DNA from: Thermoflexus sp042408365
Lineage (GTDB): Bacteria; Chloroflexota; Anaerolineae; Thermoflexales; Thermoflexaceae
Assembly (NCBI RefSeq): GCF_042408365.1
Contig: NZ_JBHOQJ010000283.1
Span: forward strand, 1 to 22,600
Length of the DNA stretch: 22,600 bases
Direction of reading: 5' to 3'
Part shown: in pieces, positions 21,898 through 22,600 of the stretch
How positions within the stretch are numbered: position 1 is the stretch's first letter
Layout: each line of letters begins with the position of its first letter
The notes under the pieces: generated by a model
Database searches by the model: none
Seen by the model: the letters and a program-made list of their open reading frames with translations, nothing else
What the model was told of the DNA's origin: nothing
Position numbers and translations under genes: made by a program

Positions 21898-22600
21898 CGG
21901 GCGTCCCTTCCAGGGAGCGGGTATCCATACCGGGTGGCGGGGGGGGTTCACCGACAGGGAAGCGCGCTGCGATCTCCTGGAGCCAGAGATCGGTCACCCT
22001 GCGGGCAGCGTCCTGGAAATCCCATCGCGGGGAGGCGTAAAGAATGGGCTCTCCCACAAAGATGACGGTGGGTGCAGGCCATGGGATGGGTTGGGGGAGC
22101 TCTGAGAGATCACGTGCGTCCAGCATAATCCAGGGAAGATCCTCCATATGGACAGTCTCCGCCATGATCCGCCCCGGCGAGCTCACCGCGATGCCGGCCG
22201 GGACTCCTCCCGCCCGAGCGGCCTGCGCATAGCGTTGGGCCGGTTTCAGATCCTCGGCTTCACCCACCCACCAGAAGACCGCCCCGCCGCGGTAAGCGGC
22301 GAAGGCCCTTGCGGCCTCAGCGGGGAACTCAGGGGCTACGGTCACGGCGTCTGCGCCCCAGACATCGAACGCGGCCCGGGCGCAACGCTCCGCCGAGCCC
22401 GGATCCCGCCATCGGAGATCCAGCAGGATAGGGATGGTGTTTGGGAGATAACGCATCAGCCGTTCCATCGCCACCATCCCCGCGGCCCCTTCCGCCAGGA
22501 AGAACATCGCCGGGATCGCGTAGGCGCAAACGCGTTCCCCCACGGTGTCCACGATGATCCGGCCGAAGGGGAAAACGGGGTCATCCACCCGCAGCATCGG
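21881..22600 (-). CDS. Type-2 OMP-decarboxylase-like protein with altered active site (5' end outside window)
   Basis: The frame is open to the right edge, so the N-terminus is missing; 239 residues are visible. The match to type-2 orotidine-5'-phosphate decarboxylase is by pattern: DDPVFPFGRIIVDTVGERVCAYAIPAMFF, then IPILLDLRWRDPGSAERCAR, AAFDVWGADAVTV, and near the end GEPILYASPRWDFQDAARRV (key parts only). The family active site is DxKxxD (DAKRGDI). Here it is DLRWRD: both Asp are kept but Lys is replaced by Arg. The phosphate-binding Gly-rich loop before the last helix is also not recognisable. It is therefore probably not an active decarboxylase. It ends 17 bp inside the cyclo-ligase gene. 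A divergent active enzyme cannot be excluded. Confidence 0.7.
   Translation of the reverse strand, partial: PMLRVDDPVFPFGRIIVDTVGERVCAYAIPAMFFLAEGAAGMVAMERLMRYLPNTIPILLDLRWRDPGSAERCARAAFDVWGADAVTVAPEFPAEAARAFAAYRGGAVFWWVGEAEDLKPAQRYAQAARAGGVPAGIAVSSPGRIMAETVHMEDLPWIMLDARDLSELPQPIPWPAPTVIFVGEPILYASPRWDFQDAARRVTDLWLQEIAARFPVGEPPPPPGMDTRSLEGTPDAHPL

Noticed and set aside
1..22600. CRISPR array
   Set aside because: Repeats are few, far apart and hairpin-like, not evenly spaced direct repeats with unique spacers; no cas genes are seen.

Overview
The window looks like chromosomal DNA from a GC-rich, probably thermophilic bacterium of the Chloroflexota (Anaerolineae/Thermoflexia-like). This is inferred from protein style only: a Tad pilus locus with Thr/Pro-rich linkers, a large secreted kelch/DUF11 protein ending in VFLPLVLRNR, a two-CXXC thermophile-type disulfide oxidoreductase, and a DUF348-G5-propeller envelope protein. 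The species cannot be fixed from the sequence alone.

Region 1 (1-9700, all minus strand) is part of a tight-adherence (Tad/Flp) pilus locus. In transcription order from a strong sigma70-type promoter at 9628-9656 it holds a TadE-like pseudopilin, a second TadE, a TadG-like protein, a 1030-residue secreted kelch/DUF11 protein, a Thr/Pro-rich protein with an LPETG sortase signal, CpaB/RcpC and CpaE/TadZ. The Flp pilin, TadA ATPase and TadB/TadC are not in the window and may lie beyond the left edge. The kelch/DUF11 and LPETG proteins are unusual company and could be surface adhesins.

Region 2 (9700-15400) holds a plus-strand exported DUF348-G5-propeller protein. It is followed on the minus strand by a PlsC-type acyltransferase, peptide chain release factor 1, ribonuclease III and tRNA-Gly(CCC), the last with a clear promoter.

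Region 3 (15400-20600) holds, on minus, a DUF2892 membrane protein and a disulfide oxidoreductase. On plus it holds the tmRNA gene ssrA (tag ANRDYAALPLAA), a hicB-hicA toxin-antitoxin pair starting within 70 bases of its 3' end, an RsmC-like methyltransferase, and a four-cysteine winged-helix regulator resembling SufR/COG2345 with its own promoter.

Region 4 (20600-22600) holds a decayed IS607-family tnpA fragment. On minus follow 5-formyltetrahydrofolate cyclo-ligase and, upstream and overlapping it, an incomplete type-2 OMP-decarboxylase-like gene whose catalytic lysine appears to be replaced.

The most unusual structure is in the intergenic DNA. A modular repeat (GC hairpin I, GGATTTTT linker, hairpin II, a GGATCATCCGC-like block, then a CCCCAAAACC...GAAGCACT tail) recurs in whole or part at about seven places in both orientations. 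One tail lies directly against the ssrA promoter.
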